Shown in pieces: positions 52,032-62,594 of a DNA stretch of 64,000 nt (positions within the stretch are counted from its first letter, which is position 1; the number at the start of each line of letters is the position of its first letter). Below the pieces are notes generated by a model. It was not told the origin of the DNA. It did not search any database and worked only from the letters and a program-made list of their open reading frames with translations. The stretch is from Bacteroidales bacterium (GTDB lineage: Bacteria > Bacteroidota > Bacteroidia > Bacteroidales > F082). The DNA is taken from NCBI GenBank assembly GCA_016936355.1, contig JAFGYB010000057.1, forward strand, positions 1 to 64,000, in the 5' to 3' direction. The translations under genes and the position numbers were made by a program.

Positions 52032-55000
52032 ATGGTAAATCGTTATAAAATGGTTGCCCTGGTTCTGCTATTGTTTACAGGCATTGCAGGCATACAGGCA
52101 GCCAATACCAACGATGGAAGCGATCACTTACTGTGTCGTTTCCCAACGCTGCACAACAACACCATTGTTTTTGAAGCAGCCGGCAATTTATGGACCGTCA
52201 GCCGCACAGGCGGTGTAGCTTCCCGTTTGACCAACGACCCGGGCTACGACATGATGCCCCGCTTTTCACCCGACGGAAAAACCATTGCTTTTACCGGTCA
52301 CTTTGAAGGCAATGTGGATGTGTACACCATTCCCGCCGAAGGAGGCAAAGCCACCCGTCTGACCTATCATTCGGATGTGGTGAAAAAAGCCCCCACCCGC
52401 TGGGGACCCGATAACATGGTCGTTACCTGGACTCCCGACGGAAAAGACATTATCTTCCTTTCCAGAAGAAACACCTGGAACTCCTGGTTTGGACAATTGT
52501 ATGAAATAAATAAAGCAGGCGGACTGCCTGCCCAGCTTCCGTTGCCCAAAGGCGGCGTAGTTTCCTACAGCCCCGACGGCAGTAAAATTGCCTACAACCG
52601 TATCTTCAGAAACTTCCGTACCTGGAAACGCTACAAAGGCGGACTGGCACAGGACATCTGGATTTACGACCTGAAGAGCCACAAAATCGAACAAATGACC
52701 CACTGGAAAGGGACCGATACCTATCCCATGTGGTACAAAAACACCATTTATTTTGCCTCGGACCGAGGTCCCAACCAACGGCTGAACCTCTGGGCCTACG
52801 ATCTGAACACGAAAAAATTCCGCCAGATCACCCACTTCAAAGACTACGATGTGGACTGGCCGAGCCTGGGCAACAACGGCATTGTGTTCCAGAACGGCGG
52901 ATCGCTGTATGTACTGGATCTGCCTACAGAACAGCTGCACAAACTATCGGTTACCGTTCCCGACGACGGTACTTACACCCGCCCCCGCTGGGTGAATGCC
53001 TCCAAAATGATCCGCAGTTTCGACCTGTCGCCCAACGGAAAACGCGCTTTGTTCGGTGCCCGCGGTGACCTGTTTACCGTTCCGGCCAAACACGGTCCCA
53101 CCCGCGACCTGACCCAGACTTCCAATGCCCAGGAACAATATCCGGCCTGGTCGCCCAACGGGAAATGGATCGCCTACCAAACCGATGCCAGTGGGGCAAA
53201 CAACCTGGCCATCCGTCCTTCCGACGGCGAAAACAGCCAGACGTATGTCACTGACTTCAAATCGGGATATTTCTACAACCCGCTTTGGTCGCCAGAAAGC
53301 AAGATGCTGGCCTTTTCCGATAACAACCATGTGTTGTGGTATGTGAACATCGACACTAAAAAACCCGTACGCATTGATCAGGACCCTGTGAATCCCATTC
53401 TGGACTACAGCTGGTCGCCCGACGGAGAGTGGATTGCCTATTCCAAAACCAATAAGAGCGGAATTCAGCAAATTTATTTCTATTCGCTGAAAGAAAAGAA
53501 AAGCTATAAAATCAGTACGGGTATGTATTCCGACTGGAATCCGGTATTCGGACCCAATGGAAAATACTTCTACTTTGTGTCGTCACGCCACGAAAATCCC
53601 ACCTTCAGTGAAACGGAATTCAACATTGCCACACTGAAAATGAGCGGCATTTATGTGGCTACGTTACAAAAGGATGAAAAATCTCCCTTTGCACCGGTTT
53701 CCGACGAGGGCATGACTACCGCCAACAAACCGGGAAAATCAGATGCAAAATCCGAGAAACCGGCTGAACTGAAAATGGACCTCAACGGGTTGATGCAACG
53801 CGTCGTACCCTTGCCATTGCCTTCCAACGACTACGGCAACCTCCAGGTTCGCGGCAACCGCGTTTATTACGGAACGGCTCCCCTGCAAATGATCGAAGGC
53901 CCCTTGCCGGGTAGCGGCACTTCTTCGGTCCGGGTATTTGATATGGGAACCAAAAAAGGTTCCACCCTCGTTCCCGACGGTGTGGGCAATTTCACGGTCA
54001 GTGCCGACGGAAGTACGATCCTGTATACCCGAAAAGGTCATTTCTTCCTGATTCCTTCCCATTCTGAACACGGTTCAGGCAATGAAGCACTGAATACCTC
54101 GGCCATGACGATGCAAATTTATCCCCATTCGGAATGGGATGAAATGTATCATCAGTCCTGGCGCTTGTTCCGCGACTTTTTCTACAACACCCAAATGAAC
54201 GGCGTGAACTGGGAAGAAGTAGGCAAGAAATACGCCAAACTGCTGCCCCAAATGGGTACCCGTGAAGATTTGAACTACCTCATCGGTGAAATGATCGGCG
54301 AACTGGACAATTCACATTGTTATGTATGGGGCGGCGACGACGATTACAGAGGTTCCGACAATCCCGTGGGTGTACTGGGTGTCGACTTTGGTCTGGATCA
54401 TGCCAGCGGCCTGTACTATTTCAAGAAAATTTATTCGGGCGATAATTCCCGTTCGGGCTACGCTTCACCCATGACCCAACCCGGTATCAACGTAAGCAAC
54501 GGCGACTATCTGCTGGCTGTGAATGGTCATTCGCTGAAAGCCCCCATGAACCCGTACAGTCTGTTTGTCAACACCGTGGGCAAACAAACCACACTGACCG
54601 TGGCCGACAATGCCCAGGGCAAGAACAAACGAAATGTAACCGTGAAACCGATTGATAATTCACTGAACCTGCGTCTGAACTCCTGGATCAAGGAAAAACG
54701 CGATTATGTGAACAAAAAATCCGACGGAAAGATCGGCTACATCTACCTGTCCGATATGGAAGCCGTGGGTATGGATCAGTTCATTCATCAGTTCTATCCG
54801 CAAATCAGTAAAGAAGGATTGATCATCGACGACCGGTTTAACGGCGGCGGATTTATCGACCAGATCGTGCTGGAACGACTGCGCCGCATCCTGATCGGAA
54901 TGAGTACCAACCGGGTTCACGCTGAAATGCGCTACCCCGAACAGGTGCTGAACGGCTATAAAGCCACGCTGATCAACCACTATTCCGCATCCGACGGCGA

Positions 55001-55358
55001 CATGTTCCCGTTCTATTTCAGGAAATACGGGCTGGGACCGTTGATCGGAACCCGCACCTGGGGTGGTGTTCGTGGGTATAACCGCGTTTGGACACTGATC
55101 GACGGCGGCAACCTGGTGGTTTCACAGAACAGTATCTACGGTCTCGATTCCCATTGGGCCATCGAAAACCACGGGGTAACTCCGGACATCCGGGTGGACA
55201 ACCTCCCCGGTGAAGTGATGGCTGGTAAAGATCCGCAACTCGAAACCGCCATTGAGCACATCATGAAACAAATCAAAGAACACCCGCTGCAACTGCCCAA
55301 ACCTCCGGCCGAAATTCCGGCCTATCCTACGGGCAATGATGCCGGTGGAACAAAATAA
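52032..55358 (+). CDS. Tricorn-like S41B peptidase, exported
   Basis: A 1108-residue protein with a signal peptide (cleavage near IQAAN). Two beta-propellers built of PD40-type repeats (about 35-660; for example PRFSPDGKTIAFTG) are followed by a helical bundle, a PDZ-like domain and the S41 catalytic domain. The expected His lies in ELDNSHCYVWGG, the nucleophile pair is Ser987-Asp988 (YSASDGDMFPF), and the last catalytic Glu fits AIENHGVTPDI. Tricorn enzymes degrade oligopeptides down to di- to tetrapeptides; this one should act outside the cytoplasm, complementing the DPP7-type enzyme at 15931-18138. A strong terminator follows. Confidence 0.92.
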   Translation: MVNRYKMVALVLLLFTGIAGIQAANTNDGSDHLLCRFPTLHNNTIVFEAAGNLWTVSRTGGVASRLTNDPGYDMMPRFSPDGKTIAFTGHFEGNVDVYTIPAEGGKATRLTYHSDVVKKAPTRWGPDNMVVTWTPDGKDIIFLSRRNTWNSWFGQLYEINKAGGLPAQLPLPKGGVVSYSPDGSKIAYNRIFRNFRTWKRYKGGLAQDIWIYDLKSHKIEQMTHWKGTDTYPMWYKNTIYFASDRGPNQRLNLWAYDLNTKKFRQITHFKDYDVDWPSLGNNGIVFQNGGSLYVLDLPTEQLHKLSVTVPDDGTYTRPRWVNASKMIRSFDLSPNGKRALFGARGDLFTVPAKHGPTRDLTQTSNAQEQYPAWSPNGKWIAYQTDASGANNLAIRPSDGENSQTYVTDFKSGYFYNPLWSPESKMLAFSDNNHVLWYVNIDTKKPVRIDQDPVNPILDYSWSPDGEWIAYSKTNKSGIQQIYFYSLKEKKSYKISTGMYSDWNPVFGPNGKYFYFVSSRHENPTFSETEFNIATLKMSGIYVATLQKDEKSPFAPVSDEGMTTANKPGKSDAKSEKPAELKMDLNGLMQRVVPLPLPSNDYGNLQVRGNRVYYGTAPLQMIEGPLPGSGTSSVRVFDMGTKKGSTLVPDGVGNFTVSADGSTILYTRKGHFFLIPSHSEHGSGNEALNTSAMTMQIYPHSEWDEMYHQSWRLFRDFFYNTQMNGVNWEEVGKKYAKLLPQMGTREDLNYLIGEMIGELDNSHCYVWGGDDDYRGSDNPVGVLGVDFGLDHASGLYYFKKIYSGDNSRSGYASPMTQPGINVSNGDYLLAVNGHSLKAPMNPYSLFVNTVGKQTTLTVADNAQGKNKRNVTVKPIDNSLNLRLNSWIKEKRDYVNKKSDGKIGYIYLSDMEAVGMDQFIHQFYPQISKEGLIIDDRFNGGGFIDQIVLERLRRILIGMSTNRVHAEMRYPEQVLNGYKATLINHYSASDGDMFPFYFRKYGLGPLIGTRTWGGVRGYNRVWTLIDGGNLVVSQNSIYGLDSHWAIENHGVTPDIRVDNLPGEVMAGKDPQLETAIEHIMKQIKEHPLQLPKPPAEIPAYPTGNDAGGTK

Positions 55359-55377
55359 GTAGGTTGTAAATTTTTGG

Positions 55378-55420
55378 AAAGAGGGAGCCCTGATTCAGGG
55401 TTCCCTCTTTATTTTATTGG
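55378..55420 (+). terminator. Terminator after the tricorn-like gene
   Basis: AAAGAGGGAGCCCTG and CAGGGTTCCCTCTTT form a 15-bp stem with one G-T pair and a three-base loop, followed by ATTTTATT. Confidence 0.9.
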
Positions 55421-55444
55421 CTCTTTTTCAAAACTTATTTACTG

Positions 55445-55452
55445 TATTTTTG
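55445..55452 (+). promoter_or_regulatory. -7 box for the gene pair at 55473
   Basis: TATTTTTG, ending 20 bases before the ATG at 55473; no good -33. Confidence 0.4.
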
Positions 55453-55472
55453 CAGTTCAAACCTCATCCAAT

Positions 55473-55733
55473 ATGCTAAAAAAACTGTGGTACAACCCCA
55501 TTACCCGGAAAGTCATCGGTATTTTGTTCTTTGTCTATGCGCTTTATTTTATCGTCCGCATTGTGCTGATGTATATCGACAGCGCCCACGCAACCGGCGA
55601 TAACGCGTACCAGTTTGGATGGATCGAAAGTTATCTGCTGACTCCCGCTATTGCGGGAGTGATGGGTTATTTGTTTTATCATTCCGGAATCCGTATACAG
55701 AAGTCTAGGAACCAGACAGGGCAAAACGATTGA
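55473..55733 (+). CDS. Small hypothetical membrane protein
   Basis: An 86-residue protein with two hydrophobic segments (about 13-32 and 50-70) and a basic, polar C-terminus. No family recognised. The ATG at 55473 fits the promoter box; the frame continues upstream into the terminator hairpin and should not be used. The csaA-like gene starts two bases after its stop codon, so the two form a small operon. Confidence 0.6.
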   Translation: MLKKLWYNPITRKVIGILFFVYALYFIVRIVLMYIDSAHATGDNAYQFGWIESYLLTPAIAGVMGYLFYHSGIRIQKSRNQTGQND

Positions 55734-55735
55734 AC

Positions 55736-56074
55736 ATGCAAACCATTCAGTGGAACGATTTTGAAAAGGTAGAGCTCCGGGTGGGAAAAATTGTCCGTGC
55801 CGAAGTATTTACCGAAGCCCGGAAACCGGCCTATATCCTGCATGTGGATTTTGGTCCCGAGTTCGGGATTAAAAAATCCAGTGCACAGATCACCGAACAC
55901 TATGATGTGGAAACCTTACCCGGCATGCTGGTGGTCGGGGTACTGAACTTTCCCAGCAAGCAAATCGGCCCCATTCAATCGGAATGCCTCATCACCGGTT
56001 TTGCGGATGAAAACGGGCACGTTGTTCTGAGTGTCCCCGATAAGGATGTGCCGTTGGGCAGCAAACTCTTTTAA
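55736..56074 (+). CDS. csaA: CsaA-like tRNA-binding-domain protein
   Basis: A 112-residue single OB-fold protein of the CsaA / tRNA-binding domain family. Recognisable segments are KVELRVGKIVRAEVF, KKSSAQITEHY and VVGVLNFPSKQIGP. CsaA was described as a chaperone linked to protein export; the fold also binds tRNA as in the C-terminus of MetG. The ATG at 55736 is preferred to a TTG two codons before it. Confidence 0.88.
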   Translation: MQTIQWNDFEKVELRVGKIVRAEVFTEARKPAYILHVDFGPEFGIKKSSAQITEHYDVETLPGMLVVGVLNFPSKQIGPIQSECLITGFADENGHVVLSVPDKDVPLGSKLF

Positions 56075-56171
56075 CGTTTTTAACGATACTTTCCCCCACC
56101 TGAATCGGGTTATTCACTGTTAGTCAATTAACTTTTCTCTTTCTTTTTTAAGAGTAAAATATTGGTGATCT

Positions 56172-57389
56172 TTGCAAAAAACGAACGCTTTGCCGAAAAA
56201 AAGGAAGTTTTTTGTGTTGGCTCTTTCGGCTTTTGCCGTGATGCTCGGGATGGGTATTATTGCGCCTTTGATGCCGCTGTACGCTGAAAACCTGGGAGCC
56301 TCGGGGATCTGGCTGGGCATCATCTTTGCTTCCTATTCGGTTTCCCGACTGTTGTTTGTTCCCATCATCGGGAAGATGTCCGACAGCAAAGGCCGAAAAA
56401 ACATCATCGCCATCGGGCTGTTTTTGTACTCGCTGTTTTCCCTGGCTTACGTTTTTGCCTACAATGAATTCACGCTATCCCTCGCCCGGTTTTTACAAGG
56501 CTTTGCTTCCGCCATGACTTTACCCATCATCATGGCTGTTATAGGCGACATCTCGCCCAAAGGAAAAGAAGGCCGCTACATGGGCTATTTTAATGTGTCC
56601 CGGTTTTTCGGCATGGGACTCGGCCCCATGCTGGGGGGCGGACTGAACGATGTATACGGCATCAATTCGGGATTTTATGTACTTTCCGGATTGACCGCTC
56701 TGACCTTTGTTTTTGTGCTGCTGTTTCTGAAAGAGGAACCCTCTCCCATCCAAAAGCAAAAACAGGTGGTGAAACAGTCCTACAAAAAAATATGGAGCAT
56801 AAAGATCATGCGGGGTCTGCTGATCTTCCGGTTTGTTTCGGCCATGGGCAGGGGCTCCATACTTTCGTTTCTGGCTATTTACGCCTTTTCATTCGGTATT
56901 ACCGCTTTCCAGGTCGGAGTCATCCTGATGGCCAATATTGTGTTTTTATCCTTCCTGCAAATTCCGTTTGGAAAGATGGCCGACAAAGTTTCCAAAATGA
57001 AAATGATTATGATCGGCGGCGCTGTTACCATTGTCAGTTTGCTGTTTATGCCGTCAACGGGAAATTTTTACTGGCTGTTGTTGCTGAACATTCTTTGGGG
57101 GACCGGCCGGGCTATGAGTATACCGGCTACTTCTGCCATCAACACCATTGAAGGAAGAAAGTTCGGGATGGGTTCGGCGATGGGATTGTTCATGAGTGCC
57201 CTGTACGCTGGGATGATCATTGCTCCGCTGATTTCGGGCGTTTTGATGGAAACGATCGGAATTAAATACGTATTCTATTTCTCAGGCCTGGCCACCTTTG
57301 CAGGGGTTGTTATTTTTTATTCCTATGCCCGGGGGATTGACCTGAAAACCAAACAGGAAGGTGAAAGGACGGTATTACCCAATGACTAA
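56172..57389 (+). CDS. Major facilitator superfamily transporter
   Basis: A 405-residue protein with 12 hydrophobic segments. The motif A loop after the second segment reads GKMSDSKGRKNI. The similarity is to drug-efflux type MFS proteins of the 12-segment class, but the substrate cannot be named. The start is uncertain: no ATG fits. TTG at 56172 and TTG at 56190 are the candidates, the second giving the peptide LPKKRKFFVLAL directly before the first segment. Confidence 0.85.
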   Translation: MQKTNALPKKRKFFVLALSAFAVMLGMGIIAPLMPLYAENLGASGIWLGIIFASYSVSRLLFVPIIGKMSDSKGRKNIIAIGLFLYSLFSLAYVFAYNEFTLSLARFLQGFASAMTLPIIMAVIGDISPKGKEGRYMGYFNVSRFFGMGLGPMLGGGLNDVYGINSGFYVLSGLTALTFVFVLLFLKEEPSPIQKQKQVVKQSYKKIWSIKIMRGLLIFRFVSAMGRGSILSFLAIYAFSFGITAFQVGVILMANIVFLSFLQIPFGKMADKVSKMKMIMIGGAVTIVSLLFMPSTGNFYWLLLLNILWGTGRAMSIPATSAINTIEGRKFGMGSAMGLFMSALYAGMIIAPLISGVLMETIGIKYVFYFSGLATFAGVVIFYSYARGIDLKTKQEGERTVLPND

Positions 57390-57485
57390 AAAGAAGTGAC
57401 TGAAGGGAACGAACCTTTCCGTGTGCAGGCTGGAGGGCAGAGTTAAAGGTAAAACGCTACCTCAGATAATTATTAATACGCTTGA

Positions 57486-58145
57486 CTATGTGTTGATAAA
57501 CATACTCCGATCAACTTCGGAGAAATCTTTGATCACCGGATGATTCCACTTGGTGAACTCTTTGTTTGTAGAGTTCACAATGATGATGTTACCTGCTTTC
57601 ATGTTTTCGGCCGCCTGGATCCCTGGTTCCGAATCTTCAAAAATCAATACCTCTTCAGGTTTGAGCCCCAACACGCGCAAGGCTCTTATAAAAGCTTCAG
57701 GATTCGGCTTGCTTTTAATCGTCCCGTCGCTGTAGATGACCTTCGACATATCAAAATACCTGCCCAGCTCCAGATATTTAAAATAGAAGGCAACATTATG
57801 GAGATCAGAACCCGTGGCGATCGTAAAAGGGATCTTGTTTTTCTTCAGAAATTCGAACAGGCTGATGCTTCCGTCAGCGAGTTGCAGCTTTTGCTTCAGA
57901 CATAATTCCTGATAGATATTTTCCTTTTCGATACTGAATTTTGTGATCTCCTCGCGAGACAACTTACCGGGTAAAATACGGTCCAAAACATATTCATTGT
58001 TCCTGCCGATGATAATATCTTCTTTTTCACTTTCATCCATGGGGATCTCATACTTTTCAAGAAAGAGATCCCAGGCCTGGTAATGCAATTCCGTATCCCA
58101 GTATAAAGTACCGTTAAAGTCGAAAATGACGCCTTTCATTTTCAT
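57486..58145 (-). CDS. HAD-superfamily hydrolase, beta-phosphoglucomutase-like
   Basis: A 219-residue protein with the HAD fold and a helical cap (about 17-90). The nucleophile motif is DFNGTLYWD: Asp9 is present, but the usual second Asp, the acid/base, is Asn11. Motif II (ATGSD), the Lys of motif III (KSKPNPEAF) and motif IV (FEDSEPGIQAA) are intact. The likely substrate is a small phosphorylated sugar; the Asn may slow or alter catalysis. It follows leuS by 31 bases and is probably co-transcribed. Confidence 0.82.
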   Translation of the reverse strand: MKMKGVIFDFNGTLYWDTELHYQAWDLFLEKYEIPMDESEKEDIIIGRNNEYVLDRILPGKLSREEITKFSIEKENIYQELCLKQKLQLADGSISLFEFLKKNKIPFTIATGSDLHNVAFYFKYLELGRYFDMSKVIYSDGTIKSKPNPEAFIRALRVLGLKPEEVLIFEDSEPGIQAAENMKAGNIIIVNSTNKEFTKWNHPVIKDFSEVDRSMFINT

Positions 58146-58176
58146 GAAACTGAATTAACTATGAAGTAAATTGCGG

Positions 58177-60981
58177 CTATCCCACCACGATGTTGACAAT
58201 TCGTTTGGGAACCACAATGACCTTTCGAACCGATTTTCCTTCCAGCCAACGCTGAGCTTCATCAGCGGCCAAAGCCGCTTTTTCCACTTCTGCCGGAGCA
58301 GCATCAGCAGGCATGGATAGTTTAAAACGGACTTTTCCGTTGAAGGAAACCGGATATTCGAAGTTGTCTTCTTTCAGGTATTTTTCATCGAATTCCGGGA
58401 AATTCACCTGACTCACACTGCCTTCGTGGCCCAGTTTCGACCACAGTTCTTCCGCCATGTGCGGGGCATAAGGTTCCAGCAAAACAGCCAGTGGTTCCAG
58501 AATTTCACGCTTGCGACATTTCAGCTCGGAAAGCTCGTTCACACAGATCATATAATTACTGACACCGGTGTTGAAAGAAAACCGTTCGATGTCGTCGCGG
58601 ATCTTTTTCACCGTCTTGTGCAATACTTTCAGCTCAGCTTCCGAAGCTCTATCATCGGTAACCAACAACTGGTCGTTTTCATCAAAATAAAGACGCCACA
58701 GTTTTTTCAGGAACCGGAATACCCCTTCGATGCCCTGGGTATCCCAGGGTTTGTGCTGATCGATGGGACCCAGGAACATTTCGTACAAACGCAGTGTATC
58801 AGCACCGTATCGTTCGATCAGATCATCCGGGTTCTGCACATTGTGCTTCGATTTCGACATCTTTTCCACTTCATGACCACAGATGTATTTTCCGTCTTCC
58901 AGAATGAATTCAGCATTCTTGTAGTCGGGCATCCAGTTTTTAAACGCTTCCGTATCCAGTACGTCGTTTTCCACCAGGTTGATGTCCACATGCAGGGCCT
59001 GAGTATCGTATTGTTTTCTCAAACCATAAGAAACATATTGGTTGGTTCCCTGAACACGATATACAAAGCTGGAACGTCCCTGGATTTTGCCCTGGTTGAT
59101 GAGTTTTTTGAACGGTTCTTCCTCGCAAACCAATCCCAGATCATACAGAAACTTATTCCAGAACCTCGAATAGATCAAATGGCCTGCGGCATGTTCATCG
59201 CCTCCAATGTACAAGTCCACATTGCGCCAGTACTGATTGGCTTCTTTGGAGAAATATTCCTTTTCGTTGCGGGGATCCATATACCGCAAATAATAACCGC
59301 TGGAACCGGCAAATCCGGGCATGGTATTAGTCTCCAGCGGATAGCCGTCTTTGGTGGTCCAGTTTTGGGCGCGGGCCAGTGGCGGCGCTCCGGTTTCGGT
59401 GGGTAAATATTTGTCCACTTCGGGCAATTCCAACGGCAGTTCTTCTTCCTTCAAAGGTTGCGGCATACCGTCTTTGTAATAGATGGGGAACGGTTCGCCC
59501 CAATAGCGCTGGCGACTGAAAATGGCATCGCGCAGACGGTAGTTTATTTTTCCGGTTCCCACACCCATCGCTTCCAGCTTTTGGATGGTAGCCGAGATGG
59601 CTTCCTTCACCTTCATTCCATTGATGAAACCGGAGTTGATGATGATACCCTCTTTGGAATCATAGGATTCTTCCCAGGTAGCTGGATCGGAAGGTTCTTC
59701 CCCCTCTTCGATCACCACCTGAATAATGGGCAAATTAAAATGACGGGCAAAGGCAAAGTCGCGACTGTCGTGGGCCGGTACGGCCATAATGGCTCCGGTA
59801 CCGTAACCTGCCAGCACATAATCGGCTACCCAGATGGGCACTTGCTGATTGTTCAGCGGGTTGATGGCATAAGCACCGGTGAACACGCCGGTTACTTTTT
59901 TCACCTCGGTCATCCGTTCCCTTTCGGAACGGTTTTTGGCCCACTGAACGTATTCACCTACTTTTTCCTTTTGTTCCGGAATCGTGATGGAATCCACCAA
60001 TTCGTGTTCGGGCGCCAGCACCATAAAGGTGGCACCAAACAACGTATCGGGACGGGTGGTAAAGACTTCAATGCCTTCGGCCTGTTTTTCCGATCCGTCC
60101 GGTTTGGCCAACTGAAAATGCAAGGCGGCCCCTTCGCTTCGGCCGATCCAGTTGCGTTGCATTTCTTTCAGCGAATCGGGCCAGTCGACCTTTTCCAGTC
60201 CGTCCAGCAATCGCTGGGCATAGGCTGTAATCCGCAGCGACCACTGTTTCATGAGTTTGCGTTCCACCGGATGGCCGCCCCGTTCGGATAAACCGTCTTT
60301 CACCTCGTCGTTGGCCAGTACAGTTCCCAGTGCAGGGCACCAGTTTACCAGGGTTTCAGAAAGATAGGCCAGCCGGTAATTCATGAGGATTTCCTGTTGT
60401 TCTGTATCCGATTTGCTTTTCCACTCATCAGCAGAAAATACCGGTGTTTCATCACACACAGCCTCCACCTTTTGGTTGCCTTCTTCTTCAAAAATTTTCT
60501 TTAAATCTGCAATGGGCTCAGCCTTATCTGACTTCCTGTTGTACCAGGATTCAAACAGTTGAATAAACGTCCACTGGGTCCATTTGTAATATTCAGGATC
60601 GGAGGTACGGACTTCGCGGTCCCAGTCAAAGGAAAAGCCAATCTGATCCAGTTGCTGACGGTAGCGTTGAATGTTTTTGTTCGTAGTGATTTCGGGATGA
60701 GTTCCCGTTTGAATGGCATATTGCTCGGCAGGAAGGCCATAAGCATCATAGCCCATGGGATGCAATACATTGAATCCAAGATGGCGTTTGTAACGGGCCA
60801 CAATATCGGAAGCAATGTAACCCAGCGGGTGCCCTACGTGCAATCCGGCTCCCGAAGGATAGGGGAACATGTCCAGCACATAAAACTTGGGCTTTTCGGA
60901 ATGGTTCTCTGCTTTAAACGTCTTGTGCTTGCTCCAGTACTGCTGCCATTTCTTCTCAATATCCTGATGATTGTATGCCAT
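58177..60981 (-). CDS. leuS: Leucyl-tRNA synthetase
   Basis: Class I synthetase of 934 residues. The HIGH motif appears as [10 protein letters not shown] (about residue 45), the CP1 editing domain is marked by [12 protein letters not shown] and [19 protein letters not shown], and the KMSKS loop is [13 protein letters not shown]. An extra segment of about 80 residues before KMSKS (from [11 protein letters not shown] onward) is a form I associate with Bacteroidota. TAATTTCG on the minus strand (61063-61070) may be its -7 box. Confidence 0.96.
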   Translation of the reverse strand: MAYNHQDIEKKWQQYWSKHKTFKAENHSEKPKFYVLDMFPYPSGAGLHVGHPLGYIASDIVARYKRHLGFNVLHPMGYDAYGLPAEQYAIQTGTHPEITTNKNIQRYRQQLDQIGFSFDWDREVRTSDPEYYKWTQWTFIQLFESWYNRKSDKAEPIADLKKIFEEEGNQKVEAVCDETPVFSADEWKSKSDTEQQEILMNYRLAYLSETLVNWCPALGTVLANDEVKDGLSERGGHPVERKLMKQWSLRITAYAQRLLDGLEKVDWPDSLKEMQRNWIGRSEGAALHFQLAKPDGSEKQAEGIEVFTTRPDTLFGATFMVLAPEHELVDSITIPEQKEKVGEYVQWAKNRSERERMTEVKKVTGVFTGAYAINPLNNQQVPIWVADYVLAGYGTGAIMAVPAHDSRDFAFARHFNLPIIQVVIEEGEEPSDPATWEESYDSKEGIIINSGFINGMKVKEAISATIQKLEAMGVGTGKINYRLRDAIFSRQRYWGEPFPIYYKDGMPQPLKEEELPLELPEVDKYLPTETGAPPLARAQNWTTKDGYPLETNTMPGFAGSSGYYLRYMDPRNEKEYFSKEANQYWRNVDLYIGGDEHAAGHLIYSRFWNKFLYDLGLVCEEEPFKKLINQGKIQGRSSFVYRVQGTNQYVSYGLRKQYDTQALHVDINLVENDVLDTEAFKNWMPDYKNAEFILEDGKYICGHEVEKMSKSKHNVQNPDDLIERYGADTLRLYEMFLGPIDQHKPWDTQGIEGVFRFLKKLWRLYFDENDQLLVTDDRASEAELKVLHKTVKKIRDDIERFSFNTGVSNYMICVNELSELKCRKREILEPLAVLLEPYAPHMAEELWSKLGHEGSVSQVNFPEFDEKYLKEDNFEYPVSFNGKVRFKLSMPADAAPAEVEKAALAADEAQRWLEGKSVRKVIVVPKRIVNIVVG

Positions 60982-61137
60982 AATTTTTTTCCGTCTTTAC
61001 TCTTGTGTAAATTGATTTTCAGAGATCAGAACACCCTGATCACTTGATAATTCTTCAGCCTGCGAAATTAGTAAAAGAAAATGTTTCTCAGCCTTAGTGG
61101 CGGCATCAATGTGTCAATAAGCAGTACAAAATCTGTT

Positions 61138-62562
61138 TTATGATTCTTTCATCAGGAAATCATGGACCTGTTCGGCCACTTCTCTTCCGGCCTGAATGGC
61201 ATGGACCACCAGGCTGGCTCCGCGTTCCACATCGCCGGCAGCGAAGACTTTTTCCACAGAAGTTTGTCTTTGTCCGTTCACCTGAACGTTTCCCCGTGAA
61301 GTGTAGCCCACGCCCAGTTCGTTGAGCAGTCCGTCCTGAACTGGATGCACAAAACCCATGGCCAGTAAGACCAGGTCAGCCTGAATGATCTTTGGTTTTC
61401 CTGTTTCTTTCATATGCCACTGACCGTTATCCTGTTTGGTCCATTCCACGGCAACTACTTCCATCTGTTTCACCTTTCCGTTTTCACCCGTGAATTTTTT
61501 GGTCAGTAAACTCCACTTCCGTGTACAGCCTTCCTGGTGTGAACTGGAAGTACGCAAAACCTGAGGCCAGTAAGGCCATGGATTGTCGGAATTTCTCTTT
61601 TCAGGTGGCTTGGGAAGAATTTCAATTTGGGTAATATGCTCAGCACCCTGACGCACGGAAGTACCCACACAGTCGGAACCGGTATCGCCACCGCCGATAA
61701 CCACTACCTGTTTTCCTTTGGCGCTGATGATTTCTTTTTCGGGAATATCCTGACCCGCCACCCGTTTGTTGCTTTGGATCAAGAAGTCAAGGGCAAAATG
61801 AACTCCATCCAGTTCCCGTCCTTCCACGGAAAGGTCGCGGGGTTTTTCGGAACCTGTGGCCAGGACAACCGCATCATATTCCTTCAGCAATTGTGCTCCC
61901 GAAATATCTTTTCCCACCAGCATATTGGTTTTAAAAACGATGCCTTCTTTCCTGAACAGATTAGTTCTTCTGTCGATGATGCTTTTATTCAGCTTGAAAT
62001 CAGGAATCCCGTAGCGCAGCAGTCCGCCGATGTGGTCATTTTTCTCAAAGACATGCACTGTATGGCCCACCTGATTGAGTAAATCAGCTGCCGAGAGTCC
62101 GGCCGGTCCCGAACCGATAACGGCTACCTTCTTAGAAGTTCTGCTTTGGGGAATGCGTGCGTTGACGATTCCCGAAGCAAATGCATTTTCGACGGTGGCA
62201 CATTCATTTTCACGGATGGTCACGGGAGTTTCTTCAATATTCAGCACACACGATTTCTCACAGGGCGCCGGGCAAACGCGACCGGTAATTTCCGGGAAAC
62301 TATTGGTAGCATGCAAAATAGAATAAGCTTCTGCCGTTTCGCCACGATACAGCGCATCCTGCCATTCGGGAATCACACTGCCCACCGGGCAGGCCCAGTG
62401 GCAAAACGGTATGCCGCAATCCATGCAACGGGAGGCCTGTAACTTCCTGTCTTCGGCATTGAGGGTTTGTTCCACTTCGCCGAAATCGTAGATCCGTTCG
62501 TACAACGGACGGTATCCGCTTTCTTTTCTTTTTATTTTGATAAATCCTGTGGGGTCTCCCAT
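61138..62562 (-). CDS. gltD: Glutamate synthase (NADPH), small subunit
   Basis: A 474-residue electron-transfer subunit. Cysteine clusters for two [4Fe-4S] centres are present (ASRCMDCGIPFCHWACPVG; RVCPAPCEKSC), then the FAD motif VAVIGSGPAGLSAADLL and the NADPH motif VVVIGGGDTGSDC. It feeds electrons to the large subunit encoded 32 bases upstream for glutamine-dependent glutamate synthesis. Confidence 0.96.
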   Translation of the reverse strand: MGDPTGFIKIKRKESGYRPLYERIYDFGEVEQTLNAEDRKLQASRCMDCGIPFCHWACPVGSVIPEWQDALYRGETAEAYSILHATNSFPEITGRVCPAPCEKSCVLNIEETPVTIRENECATVENAFASGIVNARIPQSRTSKKVAVIGSGPAGLSAADLLNQVGHTVHVFEKNDHIGGLLRYGIPDFKLNKSIIDRRTNLFRKEGIVFKTNMLVGKDISGAQLLKEYDAVVLATGSEKPRDLSVEGRELDGVHFALDFLIQSNKRVAGQDIPEKEIISAKGKQVVVIGGGDTGSDCVGTSVRQGAEHITQIEILPKPPEKRNSDNPWPYWPQVLRTSSSHQEGCTRKWSLLTKKFTGENGKVKQMEVVAVEWTKQDNGQWHMKETGKPKIIQADLVLLAMGFVHPVQDGLLNELGVGYTSRGNVQVNGQRQTSVEKVFAAGDVERGASLVVHAIQAGREVAEQVHDFLMKES

Positions 62563-62594
62563 TTTCTTCTTTTTTTTTGAGGTGAAACAAATTT

